Shown in pieces: positions 25,785-34,008 of a stretch of 64,000 bases of DNA. Position 1 is the first letter of the stretch; the number at the start of each line of letters is the position of its first letter. The stretch is taken from NCBI GenBank assembly GCA_963756815.1, contig CAVWPR010000008.1, positions 124,001-188,000 on the forward strand. Direction: 5' to 3'. The notes beneath the pieces are model-generated. The model was not told where the DNA came from. It ran no database searches and saw only the letters and a list, made by a program, of their open reading frames with translations. The stretch is from JAENVU01 sp963756815. GTDB lineage: Bacteria; Actinomycetota; Acidimicrobiia; IMCC26256; JAENVU01. Position numbers and translations under genes: made by a program.

Positions 25785-25787
25785 GGT

Positions 25788-25812
25788 GTCGTTGCACGCC
25801 GCGTGCAACGAC
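25788..25812. promoter_or_regulatory. TetR operator, perfect 25-bp palindrome
   Basis: GTCGTTGCACG, CCG, CGTGCAACGAC: 11-bp perfect arms around 3 bases. It sits between the -10 and -35 area of the tetR gene. The size and symmetry are those of TetR-family operators. Confidence 0.75.
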
Positions 25813-25837
25813 CTCCTGATGGCTCCTCCGCTCGCCG

Positions 25838-25857
25838 CTCGGCGCGATCGCGCCGAG
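25838..25857. repeat. perfect 20-bp palindrome
   Basis: CTCGGCGCGATCGCGCCGAG is fully self-complementary. It lies between the TetR operator and the thioesterase stop. It could be a hairpin at the thioesterase 3' end or a protein site. No T-run follows. Confidence 0.5.
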
Positions 25858-25934
25858 GGGGCTCGCTGCGGAGCTGTGCGCCTCCGCTGCGCTCCGGCGC
25901 GAGACCCGCCGCTCGGCGAGTGTGGCTCCTGCGA

Positions 25935-26366
25935 TCAGGGGACGATGCGGTACACCAGGGTGGCGGTGGCGACGCCCCGGCCGTCGGGATCGGTGACCCG
26001 GATCTCGCTGAACGCGAGATCCTTGCCGCGCTTGACGCACACGGCGTCCGCGACGAGATCCGTACCGCGACCGGCACCGGTGTAGTTCACCGTGAGCGAC
26101 ACCGTCGCGGCCCGGATCCCCTTGTCGAAATCGTGCCCGGCCCACACCGCTGCGGCACCAGCGGTGTCGACGAGCGACGCGATCGCGCCGCCGTGCAGCG
26201 CGGTGCCGTCGTTCGTCAGGCGCGCGTCGAACGGCAGGCGGAGCCGGGCGCCGGCCGGCGACCACTCCTCGATCACGATGCCGAGCCCGCCGATGTAGGG
26301 CGTGCCCGTCATCTGGTCGCGCAGCGCCGTCCGCCAGCGCTCCTGCTCCTCGTCGGACATGGTCAC
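25935..26366 (-). CDS. PaaI-family hotdog thioesterase
   Basis: This 143-residue hotdog-fold acyl-CoA thioesterase has the family motif DGTALHGGAIASLVDTAGAA (His-Gly-Gly at the active site) and SLTVNYTGAG for the long strand. The GTG at 26366 overlaps the stop of the acyl-CoA ligase upstream (GTGA); an ATG two codons later is an alternative. Pairing with the ligase suggests release or editing of the same acyl-CoA. Confidence 0.88.
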   Translation of the reverse strand: MTMSDEEQERWRTALRDQMTGTPYIGGLGIVIEEWSPAGARLRLPFDARLTNDGTALHGGAIASLVDTAGAAAVWAGHDFDKGIRAATVSLTVNYTGAGRGTDLVADAVCVKRGKDLAFSEIRVTDPDGRGVATATLVYRIVP

Positions 26367-27946
26367 GACGGCGCCCGTCTCCGGAGCTCGGTCTTGAGCA
26401 CCTTGCCCGACGCGTTGAGCGGGAGCTCGTCGACGATCTCCACGACCCTCGGCACCTTGAAGTTGGCCATCACCTCGCGGCTCCAGGCGATGATCTCGTC
26501 CCCGGAGATGTCGGCGTCGGGTCGCAGGACGACAAAGGCCATCCCGACCTCACCCATCCGCTCGTCGGGAACGCCGATCACCGCGACCTGCGCGATCGCC
26601 GCGTTGCGGAGCAGGAGGTTCTCGATCTCCGCGGGGTAGGCGTTGAAGCCGCCGACGATGAACATGTCCTTGGTGCGGTCGGTGATGCGCAGGTAGCCGC
26701 GCTCGTCCATCACCCCCACGTCACCGGTGTGCAGCCAGCCGGCATCGTCGATGGTCGCGGCGGTCTCGGACGGATCGTCGAGGTAGCCGCGCATCACGTT
26801 GTACCCGCGCACCACGACCTCGCCCGGCGACCCGCGGGGAACCTCGGCACCGGTGTCGTCGACGACGAGCACCTCGACGTCGGGGATGGCGCGCCCGCTC
26901 GTCGTCGCGATCGTCTCGGGGTCGTCGTCGAATCGACACATGGTCGCGATGCCGCACGACTCGGTGAGGCCGTAGCCGGTGATGATCGTCTCGAAGGTGA
27001 GCTCGTCGCGCATGCGCAGGATGAGTTCGACCGGGATCGCGGCGGCGCCGGTGACGGCGAGGCGCAGGCTCGACAGGTCGTACTCGGACCGGCGGGGATG
27101 GTCGAGGATCGTGTGGAAGAGGGTGGGCGGGCCGGGGAGCATCGTGATGTGCTCACGGGCGACGCGCTCGAGCACCGCGTCGACGTCGAAGACGGCCTGC
27201 GGATGGATCGTGGCGCCGGTGAGCAGCGCGGCGAGCCACCCGGCCTTGTAGCCGAAGGCGTGGAAGAACGGATTGACGATCAGGTAGCGGTCGCCGGCCC
27301 GCAGGCCGACGACGTCGCTCCACGCCTGGTAGGCGCGCAGCGTCGCGCCGTGGGTCTCCATGACCCCCTTGGGGTTCCCGGTGGTCCCGGAGGTGAAGAG
27401 GATGTCGGAGAGGTCGTCGGCCGTCACCGTGGCGGCGCGGGCGTCGATCTCGGCCGGGTCGACGCCGTCGCCCGACGCCAGGAACGCGTCCCATCCCGCC
27501 GGTCCGTCGGTGCGGAGCGTGACGATGGCGCGCAGCTCGGGCAGCTCGGTCGCGACGTCGATCGCCGCGTGCAGCATCCCCGCGTAGTCGGTGCCGAGGA
27601 ACTCACCCATCGTCACGAGGGCGCGTGCCCCGCTGCGGCCGAGGATGTAGCCGGCCTCGACGCCCTTGTAGCGGGTGTTGAGCGGGACGAGCACCCCGCC
27701 CGCGAGGTGGATGCCGAGTGCAGCCGGGATCCACTCCCACACGTTCGGTGCCCAGATCGCGACGCGATCGCCGGGGGCGACGCCGGTCGCGAGGTACGCG
27801 GCCGCGGCGCGGCGCGCGATCCGCTCGATCTCGGTCCACGACACGACCGTGTCGCCGTCGTGGATCGCCGGCGTGTCGCCGCGTGTGGCGGCGGCGTGCG
27901 CCAGCAGCCTCGGTATCGTCCCGAACTCGATGTCGGCGCGTGTCAC
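26363..27946 (-). CDS. acyl-CoA ligase (FadD family, FadD3-like)
   Basis: This 527-residue class I adenylate-forming enzyme activates a carboxylic acid to acyl-AMP and then acyl-CoA. Motifs: FTSGTTGNPKGVMETH (P-loop A3), ITGYGLTESCG (A5), GWLHTGDVGVMDERGYL (A7), DRTKDMFIVGGFNAYPAEIE (A8) and LPLNASGKVLKTELR with the catalytic Lys (A10). Overall it resembles FadD3/FadD17-type ligases used for steroid-ring acids and other bulky acids, which is a guess. The GTG at 27946 is preceded by AGGGGG. The thioesterase follows with overlap. Confidence 0.9.
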   Translation of the reverse strand: MTRADIEFGTIPRLLAHAAATRGDTPAIHDGDTVVSWTEIERIARRAAAAYLATGVAPGDRVAIWAPNVWEWIPAALGIHLAGGVLVPLNTRYKGVEAGYILGRSGARALVTMGEFLGTDYAGMLHAAIDVATELPELRAIVTLRTDGPAGWDAFLASGDGVDPAEIDARAATVTADDLSDILFTSGTTGNPKGVMETHGATLRAYQAWSDVVGLRAGDRYLIVNPFFHAFGYKAGWLAALLTGATIHPQAVFDVDAVLERVAREHITMLPGPPTLFHTILDHPRRSEYDLSSLRLAVTGAAAIPVELILRMRDELTFETIITGYGLTESCGIATMCRFDDDPETIATTSGRAIPDVEVLVVDDTGAEVPRGSPGEVVVRGYNVMRGYLDDPSETAATIDDAGWLHTGDVGVMDERGYLRITDRTKDMFIVGGFNAYPAEIENLLLRNAAIAQVAVIGVPDERMGEVGMAFVVLRPDADISGDEIIAWSREVMANFKVPRVVEIVDELPLNASGKVLKTELRRRAPS

Positions 27947-28019
27947 GGTGCCCCCTTGTGAAGGCTGCGGAGGTTACCGGCCGGCCGCGAAATCGGCGGC
28001 AGCGGTCGCACCACTTCCG

Positions 28020-28025
28020 TACGAT
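28020..28025 (+). promoter_or_regulatory. leaderless-type -10 of the thioesterase gene
   Basis: TACGAT ends 7 bases before the GTG at 28033, without a Shine-Dalgarno. Confidence 0.4.
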
Positions 28026-28032
28026 CCGAGGC

Positions 28033-28881
28033 GTGGGGGCACTCGACGTCGACACCGCGATCACATCGACGCCGGGTGGGGGCACCGCGACCCTCTCGCG
28101 CGATTGGGAGATCTGGGGCCCGAACGGCGGCTACCTCGCCGTCATCGCGCTCCGGGCCGCCGGCGGCGCCACCGATCTGACCCGGCCGGCGTCGTTCGTC
28201 GCGCACTTCCTCGGCGTGGCCGACTTCGCGCCGGTCGAGCTCTCGGTGCGGAGCCTGCGCCGCACGAAGCGGGCGGAGTCGCTCGCGGTCTCGATGACCC
28301 AGGACGGTCGACCGGTCCTCGAGGCGATGGCGTGGGTCGTCGCCGACGGTGGTCAGGGCCTCGAGCACGAGGCGTGGACGATGCCCGACGTTCCCTCCCC
28401 GGCGACGCTCCCGAGCATGGAGGAGCTGTTGCCGCCGGACGCGCCGATGTTCCCGTTCTGGAACAACCTCGAGCTGCGTCCGTGCGAGTGGATCGCGGAC
28501 TGGGACCACCGCCCGCCCGGGGAGTTCCACGAGCGGAGCTGGTACCGCTTCCGGCCGACGCCCACGTTCGCGGACCCGTTCCTCGACGCAGCACGGTCGT
28601 TGCTCGTGCTCGACACCGTGCTGTGGCCGGTCGCGGCGCGCGGTCATCCCGGCGAACCCGATTGGTACGCGCCGAGCGTCGACGTGCAGGTGCGGTTCCA
28701 CGCCCTCGCGCCCGACGACGAGTTCCTCCTCGCCGATGCGCACTCGCCGACCGCGCGCGACGGCCTCGTCTCGGGCGTCGGCTCCATCTGGTCGTCGCGC
28801 GGTGCGCTGCTGGCGACGGGCGGCCAGCAGATGTTGTGCCGGCCGCGCCACCTGAACCCGAACCCCGAGCAGCGAGGTTGA
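28033..28881 (+). CDS. TesB-like double-hotdog acyl-CoA thioesterase
   Basis: This 282-residue protein has the tandem hotdog layout of the acyl-CoA thioesterase II-like family: GPNGGYLAVIALRAAGG in the first domain and ADPFLDAARSLLVLDT, then WYAPSVDVQVRFHALAPDD in the second. It probably hydrolyses medium or branched acyl-CoAs. The GTG start is set by a TACGAT box 7 bases upstream. It is divergent from the acyl-CoA ligase gene, with 86 bases between the starts, so the two may share control. Confidence 0.83.
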   Translation: MGALDVDTAITSTPGGGTATLSRDWEIWGPNGGYLAVIALRAAGGATDLTRPASFVAHFLGVADFAPVELSVRSLRRTKRAESLAVSMTQDGRPVLEAMAWVVADGGQGLEHEAWTMPDVPSPATLPSMEELLPPDAPMFPFWNNLELRPCEWIADWDHRPPGEFHERSWYRFRPTPTFADPFLDAARSLLVLDTVLWPVAARGHPGEPDWYAPSVDVQVRFHALAPDDEFLLADAHSPTARDGLVSGVGSIWSSRGALLATGGQQMLCRPRHLNPNPEQRG

Positions 28882-28974
28882 GGGCTGCCACCGGCGGTCT
28901 CAGCGCGCGGGCTCGGCGTGGTCGGAAGGGCGGAGCGGTAGATTCCGCGGCCAGTCTTCGGGAAGGGTTCTGAG

Positions 28975-30697
28975 ATGGCGGATCTGGTCGTTCGGGGGGC
29001 GACGGTGGTCGACGGGACCGGTGCTCCCGGCCGGGTGGCCGACGTCGCCGTCGACGACGGGCGCATCGTGGCGGTCGGTGACGTCGAGGACTCCGCGACG
29101 CGCACGATCGACGGCACCGACCTGGTGCTGACCCCCGGCTTCGTCGACCCGCACACCCACTACGACGCGCAGCTCTTCTGGGACCCGAGCGCGTCGCCGA
29201 GCAACGTCCACGGCGTCACCACCGTGATCGGGGGCAACTGCGGGTTCACGCTGGCACCGCTGCACGCCGAGGACGCCGACTACCTCCGGCGGATGATGGC
29301 GAAGGTCGAGGGCATGCCGCTCGCCGCGCTCGAGCAGGGCGTCGACTGGGACTGGGAGACGTTCGGCGAGTACCTGGACCGGCTCGACGGTGGAATCGCG
29401 GTCAACGCCGGGTTCCTCGTCGGCCACTGCGCCCTGCGTCGGTACGTGATGGGCGCGGAGGCGGTCGGCCGCGAGGCGACCGACGCCGAGGTCGCCACGA
29501 TGGTGGCCGAGCTCGAGACCGCGATCGAGGCCGGCGGGCTCGGCTTCTCCACCACCCTGTCCAAGACCCACTCCGACGGCGACGGGCAGCCGGTGGCGTC
29601 GCGCTGGGCGAGCGAGACGGAGCTGCTCGAGCTCTGCGCCGCGGTCGAGCGCCACGACGGGACCACCCTCGAGGGCATCATCGACGGTTGCCTCGACCAA
29701 TTCTCCGACGCGGAGATCGACCTGTTCGCCCGCATGTCGGCCACCGCGGCGCGCCCGCTCAACTGGAACGTGCTGACCGTCGACTCCCGCGTGCCCGAGC
29801 GCGTGCCGCGTCAGCTCTCCGCAGCCGACCGCGCCGCCGAGCTCGGCGGGCGCGTCGTCGCACTCACGATGCCGGTGCTCGTGCCGATGAACATGAGCTT
29901 CCTCACGTACTGCGCGCTGTTCATGCTGCCGGGCTGGAGCGACGTCATGAGCCTCCCCGTGGCGGAGCGTATGGCGCGCCTGCGCGACCCGGAGACCCGA
30001 GCGTGGATGAACGCGCGCGCGAACTCGGAGGAGGCCGGCGTGTTCCGCCGTCTCGCCGACTGGAAGCACTACGTGCTCGGCGACACCTACTCGGCTGCGA
30101 ACGAGGGACTGAAGGGCCGCACGGTCGAGGCGGTCGCGGCGGAGCGCGGGACGGCGCCGTTCGACACCCTCCTCGACATCGTGCTCGCCGACGACCTGCG
30201 CACGATCCTGTGGCCGATCGCGCCCGACGGCGACGCCGCGTCGTGGGCGTTGCGCAAGGAGGTGTGGGACGACCCTCGCGCGATGCTCGGCGGCTCCGAC
30301 GCCGGCGCCCACCTCGACCGGATGTGCGGCGCGCCGTACACGACGCGCTTCCTCGGCGACATGATCAACGGTCGGCAGCTGGTGTCGATCGAGCGCGCGG
30401 TGCAGATGATCACCTCCGAGCCGGCGCGTCTCTTCGGGCTCCGCGATCGCGGCGTCCTCCGCCCGGGGCGCGCGCGCCGACCTCGTGCTCTTCGACCCGG
30501 CGACGATCGGCTCCGACCACGCCTCGCTCGTGGCCGACCTCCCGGGCGGCAGCGCGCGGCTGACCGCCGGGTCGCACGGCGTCCGCCACGTCTTCGTCAA
30601 CGGCGTCGAGACGGCTCGGGACAACCGGGCCACCGGGGCCACGCCGGGCGCGGTGCTGCGGTCCGGCCGCGACACCGAGACCGTCGCCACCCGCTGA
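28975..30697 (+). CDS. N-acyl-D-amino-acid deacylase-type amidohydrolase (frameshifted near its end)
   Basis: About 573 residues of the D-aminoacylase branch of the amidohydrolase superfamily. It has the beta-sandwich start LVVRGATVVDGTGAPGRVAD, the metal motif GFVDPHTHYDAQLFWDP, TVIGGNCGFTLAPL, VGHCALRRYVMG and the catalytic Asp in LGGSDAGAHLDRM. The frame slips +1 at about 30469 (GGGG run) between GVLRPG and ARADLVLFDPATIGSD. TAGATT (28938) and GGGAAGGG give a normal leadered promoter. The substrate may be an N-acyl amino acid or another cyclic amide or ester. Confidence 0.85.
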
Positions 30698-30784
30698 CGC
30701 CACCCGGTGCCGTCACCCGACGCCGCCCGCTGACGCCGCCGGGCGGCGGTGCCTACGATGCGGCGTCGGCCACCGGGAGGTCCC

Positions 30785-31287
30785 ATGTTCGGTAGCGCGC
30801 GCCCCGTCGTCGCGATCGTGGTCGGGGCCCTCGCCCTGGCGGCCTGCGGCAGCAGCGGCGGGAGCACGAGCCGGTGCCGACACCTCGTCGACGGCGAAGT
30901 CCGCGACGTCGTCCACGTCGGCGGCCGACGCCGCCTCCACGCTCCAGCTCGTCGACACGTCGCTCGGAACGGTGATCGCCGGCGCCGACGGCAAGGTGTT
31001 GTACCTCTACACGCCGGACGGCGCGGCCGAGCAGAGCACGGTCCCGGCTGCCGTCCTCGGCGCATGGCCACCGGTGGTCGCCCACGCCACGCCGACGCGT
31101 CGGTGCGGGGCTCGAGCAGAGCAAGGTCAGCACGGGGACGCAGCCCGACGGCGCGAAGTGGGTGCGCTACAACGGCCACCTCCTGTACGGGTTCACCGGC
31201 GACGCGGCTCCCGGGGACACCAACGGCAACGGCATCGGCGGCATCTGGTTCGCGGTGACCGCGGCCGGCAGCGCGGTCGCCTCGTGA
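30785..31287 (+). CDS. small lipoprotein with secreted-repeat domain (two frameshifts)
   Basis: About 166 residues. The N-terminus FGSARPVVAIVVGALALAAC ends in a lipobox with Cys as lipid site. A Ser/Thr-rich linker leads to the COG4315-type domain, in which GADGKVLYLYTPDGAAEQST and YNGHLLYGFTGDAAPGDTNG are recognisable. The frame slips +1 at about 30875 and again at about 31100. ATG 30785 has GGAGG upstream. The GTG of the next gene overlaps the stop. The function of this surface domain is unknown. Confidence 0.78.
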
Positions 31288-32345
31288 CGCTCGCGGCCGA
31301 CTACCAGGCGGCGCGTGCCGCGTTCCTCGACGCGGCCGACGCGGCCGGCGCGCGGCTGACCCACCACGCCCATCCGGACTCGGGCCCCGACGACAGTGCG
31401 CTCGCGACCGACGTCGCGGTGCTCGGCCCGCCGGACGCGCCCGAGCGCATGCTCGTGATCTCCGGCACGCACGGCGTGGAGGGCTTCGCCGGCAGCATGT
31501 GCCAGACCACGTGGTTGCGGGACGGCGTCGACCTCCCGCCGGACGTCACGGTCGTCTGCGTCCACGCGATCAACCCGTACGGGTTCGCGTGGGTCCGACG
31601 GGTGAACGAGGACAACGTCGACCTCAACCGGAACTGTCTCGACTTCGCGAGTGGTCTGCCGGAGAACCCCGGGTACGACCGGCTCGCCGACGCGCTCGTC
31701 CCGCCGACGTGGGACGACGCGACTCAGTCCCGGACCGCCGAGGAGCTGCTCGGCTACGCCGCGGAGCACGGCTTCGACGGGCTGCAGGCCGCGGTGAGCA
31801 CCGGTCAGTACCGGCACCCGCGCGGGATCTTCTTCGGCGGTCGTGCGCCGGTCTGGTCGCAACGGACGTTGCGGACGGTCGTGCAGGCCCATCTCGCCGA
31901 TGCCCGACGCGTCGCGATCCTCGACCTCCACACGGGCCTCGGCCCCTTCGGTCACGGCGAGCTGATCGCGAGTCATCCGGACGCCGCCGGCAAGGAGCGG
32001 CTCGCGGCATGCTTCGACGAGTACACGGTGCCGTCGGAGGGGAACTCGGTGTCCGCCGACGTCCGCGGCGACGTCCTCGATGCCGTCGAGCTGTGGCTGC
32101 CCGGGGTGGGCGTGGCGGGTGTGGCCATCGAGTGGGGCACCGTCGACATCGTCGAGGTCTCCACCGCGCTGCGGGCCGACGCGTGGCTGCACGGGTACTC
32201 GGACCCGCGCGGTGACGCCGCCGCGCCGATCAAGGAGCAATTGCGCGCCGCGTTCGCACCCGACGATCCCCGCTGGGCGGAGCTCGTGCTGGAGCGCTTC
32301 GTCGGGGTGCGCGACCGAGCGATGGCCGGGCTCGCCGGCGGGTGA
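31284..32345 (+). CDS. DUF2817 (M14-like) putative carboxypeptidase
   Basis: This 353-residue protein is of the DUF2817 family, related to M14 zinc carboxypeptidases. The zinc motif is VISGTHGVEGFAGS (H-x-x-E), followed by HAINPYGFAWVRRVNEDNVD with LNRN, then ILDLHTGLGPFGHGEL (His ligand) and GVAIEWGTVD (catalytic Glu region). The GTG at 31284 overlaps the lipoprotein stop. It lacks a signal peptide. Substrates of the family are not known. Confidence 0.85.
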   Translation: MTLAADYQAARAAFLDAADAAGARLTHHAHPDSGPDDSALATDVAVLGPPDAPERMLVISGTHGVEGFAGSMCQTTWLRDGVDLPPDVTVVCVHAINPYGFAWVRRVNEDNVDLNRNCLDFASGLPENPGYDRLADALVPPTWDDATQSRTAEELLGYAAEHGFDGLQAAVSTGQYRHPRGIFFGGRAPVWSQRTLRTVVQAHLADARRVAILDLHTGLGPFGHGELIASHPDAAGKERLAACFDEYTVPSEGNSVSADVRGDVLDAVELWLPGVGVAGVAIEWGTVDIVEVSTALRADAWLHGYSDPRGDAAAPIKEQLRAAFAPDDPRWAELVLERFVGVRDRAMAGLAGG

Positions 32346-32348
32346 TCC

Positions 32349-32915
32349 GTGCCGCTGCCGTTCCCGGACGCGGGCATCACCGACGGCGTGGTGCGACTCC
32401 GTCGCTGGCGGCGTGACGACCTCGACGACCTGGTCGCCGCCTGCCAGGACCCCGAGATCCCGCGGTGGACGTCGGTGCCGTCGCCCTACACGGCCGAGAC
32501 CGGCACCTGGTTCCTCGACCGGTGCGACGAGTGGTGGGCGGCGGGCTCGGATCTCCCGCTCGCCATCGTCGACGCCACGACCGGCGTGCTGCTCGGTGCG
32601 ACCGGGGTCCACCGGATCGGCGCCGCGCCCGACGCGCCGGGTCTCGGCGGACTCCCGGACGAGGTGGGCTACTGGCTCGCGGCCGGGGCGCGTGGGCGCG
32701 GTTTCGCGACGCGTGGCGTGCAGCGCCTGGCCGAGTGGTGGTTCGCCGGGCCGCAGGGGCCCGGCCTGTGGCTTCGAGCCCGGGCCGACAACGCCCCGTC
32801 GCTGGCGGTCGCGCACCGCTGCGGGTTCCGTCCGACCGGCGTGACGATGCCGGACGAGGACGATCCGACCGGATCGGTGGTGGTGCTCCGGCGGGAACGA
32901 GACTCGGCCGGCTGA
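32349..32915 (+). CDS. GNAT acetyltransferase, RimJ/RimL type
   Basis: This 188-residue acetyltransferase has VVRLRRWRRDDLDDLVAACQ at the start, PDEVGYWLAAGARGRGFATR as the acetyl-CoA loop and RADNAPSLAVAHRCGFRPTG as motif B, as in RimJ/RimL enzymes. GTG start 4 bases after the previous stop, so probably co-transcribed with the DUF2817 gene. The substrate is unknown. Confidence 0.87.
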   Translation: MPLPFPDAGITDGVVRLRRWRRDDLDDLVAACQDPEIPRWTSVPSPYTAETGTWFLDRCDEWWAAGSDLPLAIVDATTGVLLGATGVHRIGAAPDAPGLGGLPDEVGYWLAAGARGRGFATRGVQRLAEWWFAGPQGPGLWLRARADNAPSLAVAHRCGFRPTGVTMPDEDDPTGSVVVLRRERDSAG

Positions 32916-32922
32916 CCGCCCG

Positions 32923-33756
32923 TCAGCTCACGCGCGGCCGGCTCGGGCTGCGTCGGGGCTGCTGCGGGATCGCGGCGAGGTTGCGGCGCCGGGTCTCGAC
33001 CTCGCCGGCGCGGCCGAGCACCACGATCGTGATCCCGACCGCGGTGAGGATCGCGGTGGGCAGGACGAGCCAGTCACCGGTCGCGAGGATCGTGCCGGTC
33101 ACGCCGATCCACCCTCCGAGCGGGAGCAGCGCGACGGTGGGCAGCAGCCAGAAGGCCGCGATCGAGAGGAGCCCCATGGTGATCATCCAGCGACCGATGC
33201 GCATGACCGCGCGGCCGCGGTGCGACGTCGTGCCCACTCCGATGCCGATCAACACCAGACCGACGACGCCGAGGGCGAAGCTCGCGCGGATCATCAGCTC
33301 GAGCGGGCGCCGCAGATCGGGGAGGTCGCCGGCGGCGACGCCGAGAGTGAAGTCCGGGGGTGGGGTACCACCTGCGCCCGTGATCGCCGCGGCCACGAGT
33401 CCCGGATCGAGCGTGACGTCGGCCGTGGCGCCCTGCACGACGCGGTCGTAGATCCCGGGCAGCGCGGCGACGAACGCCTGCTGGAAGGCGTCGGACTCCA
33501 CCGCCTTCCGGGCGATGTCGTTGGCACGGTTGATCTCGGCGGGGTCGCTCTCGGCGGAGTGCGGCACCATCGCGTCGGCGATCTTCCACGCGAACTCCTC
33601 GCGCACCGGTTCGCTCTTGGCGATCGACGTCGCCTCGGCGAGCACGGTGGCGCGGTTGCGAACGGTCGACGCGACGGCCCAGAGGCCGCCGGCGAGCGCC
33701 GCACAGAGCAGGCCGGCCACGAGGAGGAACGCCGGGGAGAGCCGTCGGGTCGTCAC
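32923..33756 (-). CDS. multi-pass membrane protein of unknown function
   Basis: This 277-residue protein has a signal anchor (FLLVAGLLCAALAGGLWAVA) followed by an extracytoplasmic domain of about 130 residues rich in Ala/Val/Asp. It ends with four hydrophobic segments (for example LGVVGLVLIGIGVG and GGWIGVTGTILATGDW) and a basic C-terminal tail (RRRNLAAIPQQPRRSPSRPR). I do not recognise a family. The GTG at 33756 is the likely start. A hairpin plus T-run lies 50-110 bases upstream on the same strand (33805-33868). Confidence 0.7.
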   Translation of the reverse strand: MTTRRLSPAFLLVAGLLCAALAGGLWAVASTVRNRATVLAEATSIAKSEPVREEFAWKIADAMVPHSAESDPAEINRANDIARKAVESDAFQQAFVAALPGIYDRVVQGATADVTLDPGLVAAAITGAGGTPPPDFTLGVAAGDLPDLRRPLELMIRASFALGVVGLVLIGIGVGTTSHRGRAVMRIGRWMITMGLLSIAAFWLLPTVALLPLGGWIGVTGTILATGDWLVLPTAILTAVGITIVVLGRAGEVETRRRNLAAIPQQPRRSPSRPRVS

Positions 33757-33804
33757 CCCCGTGTTTCGGCACACGGCGCACGCGAGTGAAGCGCTCGCGG
33801 GAGC

Positions 33805-33868
33805 AAAAAAGTGCCCTCGGGGCGGCCGGCGAGCCGGGCAGGGAGGCCCGCGGCCTGCTCCCGAGGGC
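33805..33868 (-). terminator. intrinsic-terminator-like hairpin with six Ts, upstream of a leftward gene
   Basis: On the minus strand GCCCTCGGG (33860-33868) pairs with CCCGAGGGC (33813-33821) and is followed after two bases by TTTTTT (33805-33810). The T-run stands out in such GC-rich DNA. No leftward gene ends here, so it may end a small RNA or act as an attenuator in the leader of the 32923-33756 gene. The rest of 33757-34008 contains no gene that I can support. Confidence 0.55.
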
Positions 33869-33995
33869 GACACATCATGACGCGTCGCGCCACCGCGATG
33901 CGAGTCAGCACCGGCCCGGTTCGGGCCGAGATGACCCAGGTCACGCGCGCCCCGTGGCCGCGCTCGCGCCGCCCGGGCGCGCATGCCGGCTTCTG

Positions 33996-34001
33996 TAGCC
34001 T
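33996..34001 (+). promoter_or_regulatory. leaderless-type -10 of the acyl-CoA ligase gene
   Basis: TAGCCT within TGTAGCCT ends 7 bases before the GTG at 34009. The same octamer precedes the amidohydrolase at 37124. Confidence 0.45.
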
Positions 34002-34008
34002 CCGCCCG

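Noticed and set aside
33781..33870. Riboswitch upstream of the acyl-CoA ligase
   Set aside because: No known riboswitch core (cobalamin, TPP, SAM, glycine, c-di-GMP) matches. The T-run lies on the other strand.
33877..34008. Extension of the acyl-CoA ligase upstream to the ATG at 33877
   Set aside because: The extra residues are Arg/Pro/Ala-rich without family similarity, and a promoter box lies 7 bases before the GTG at 34009.
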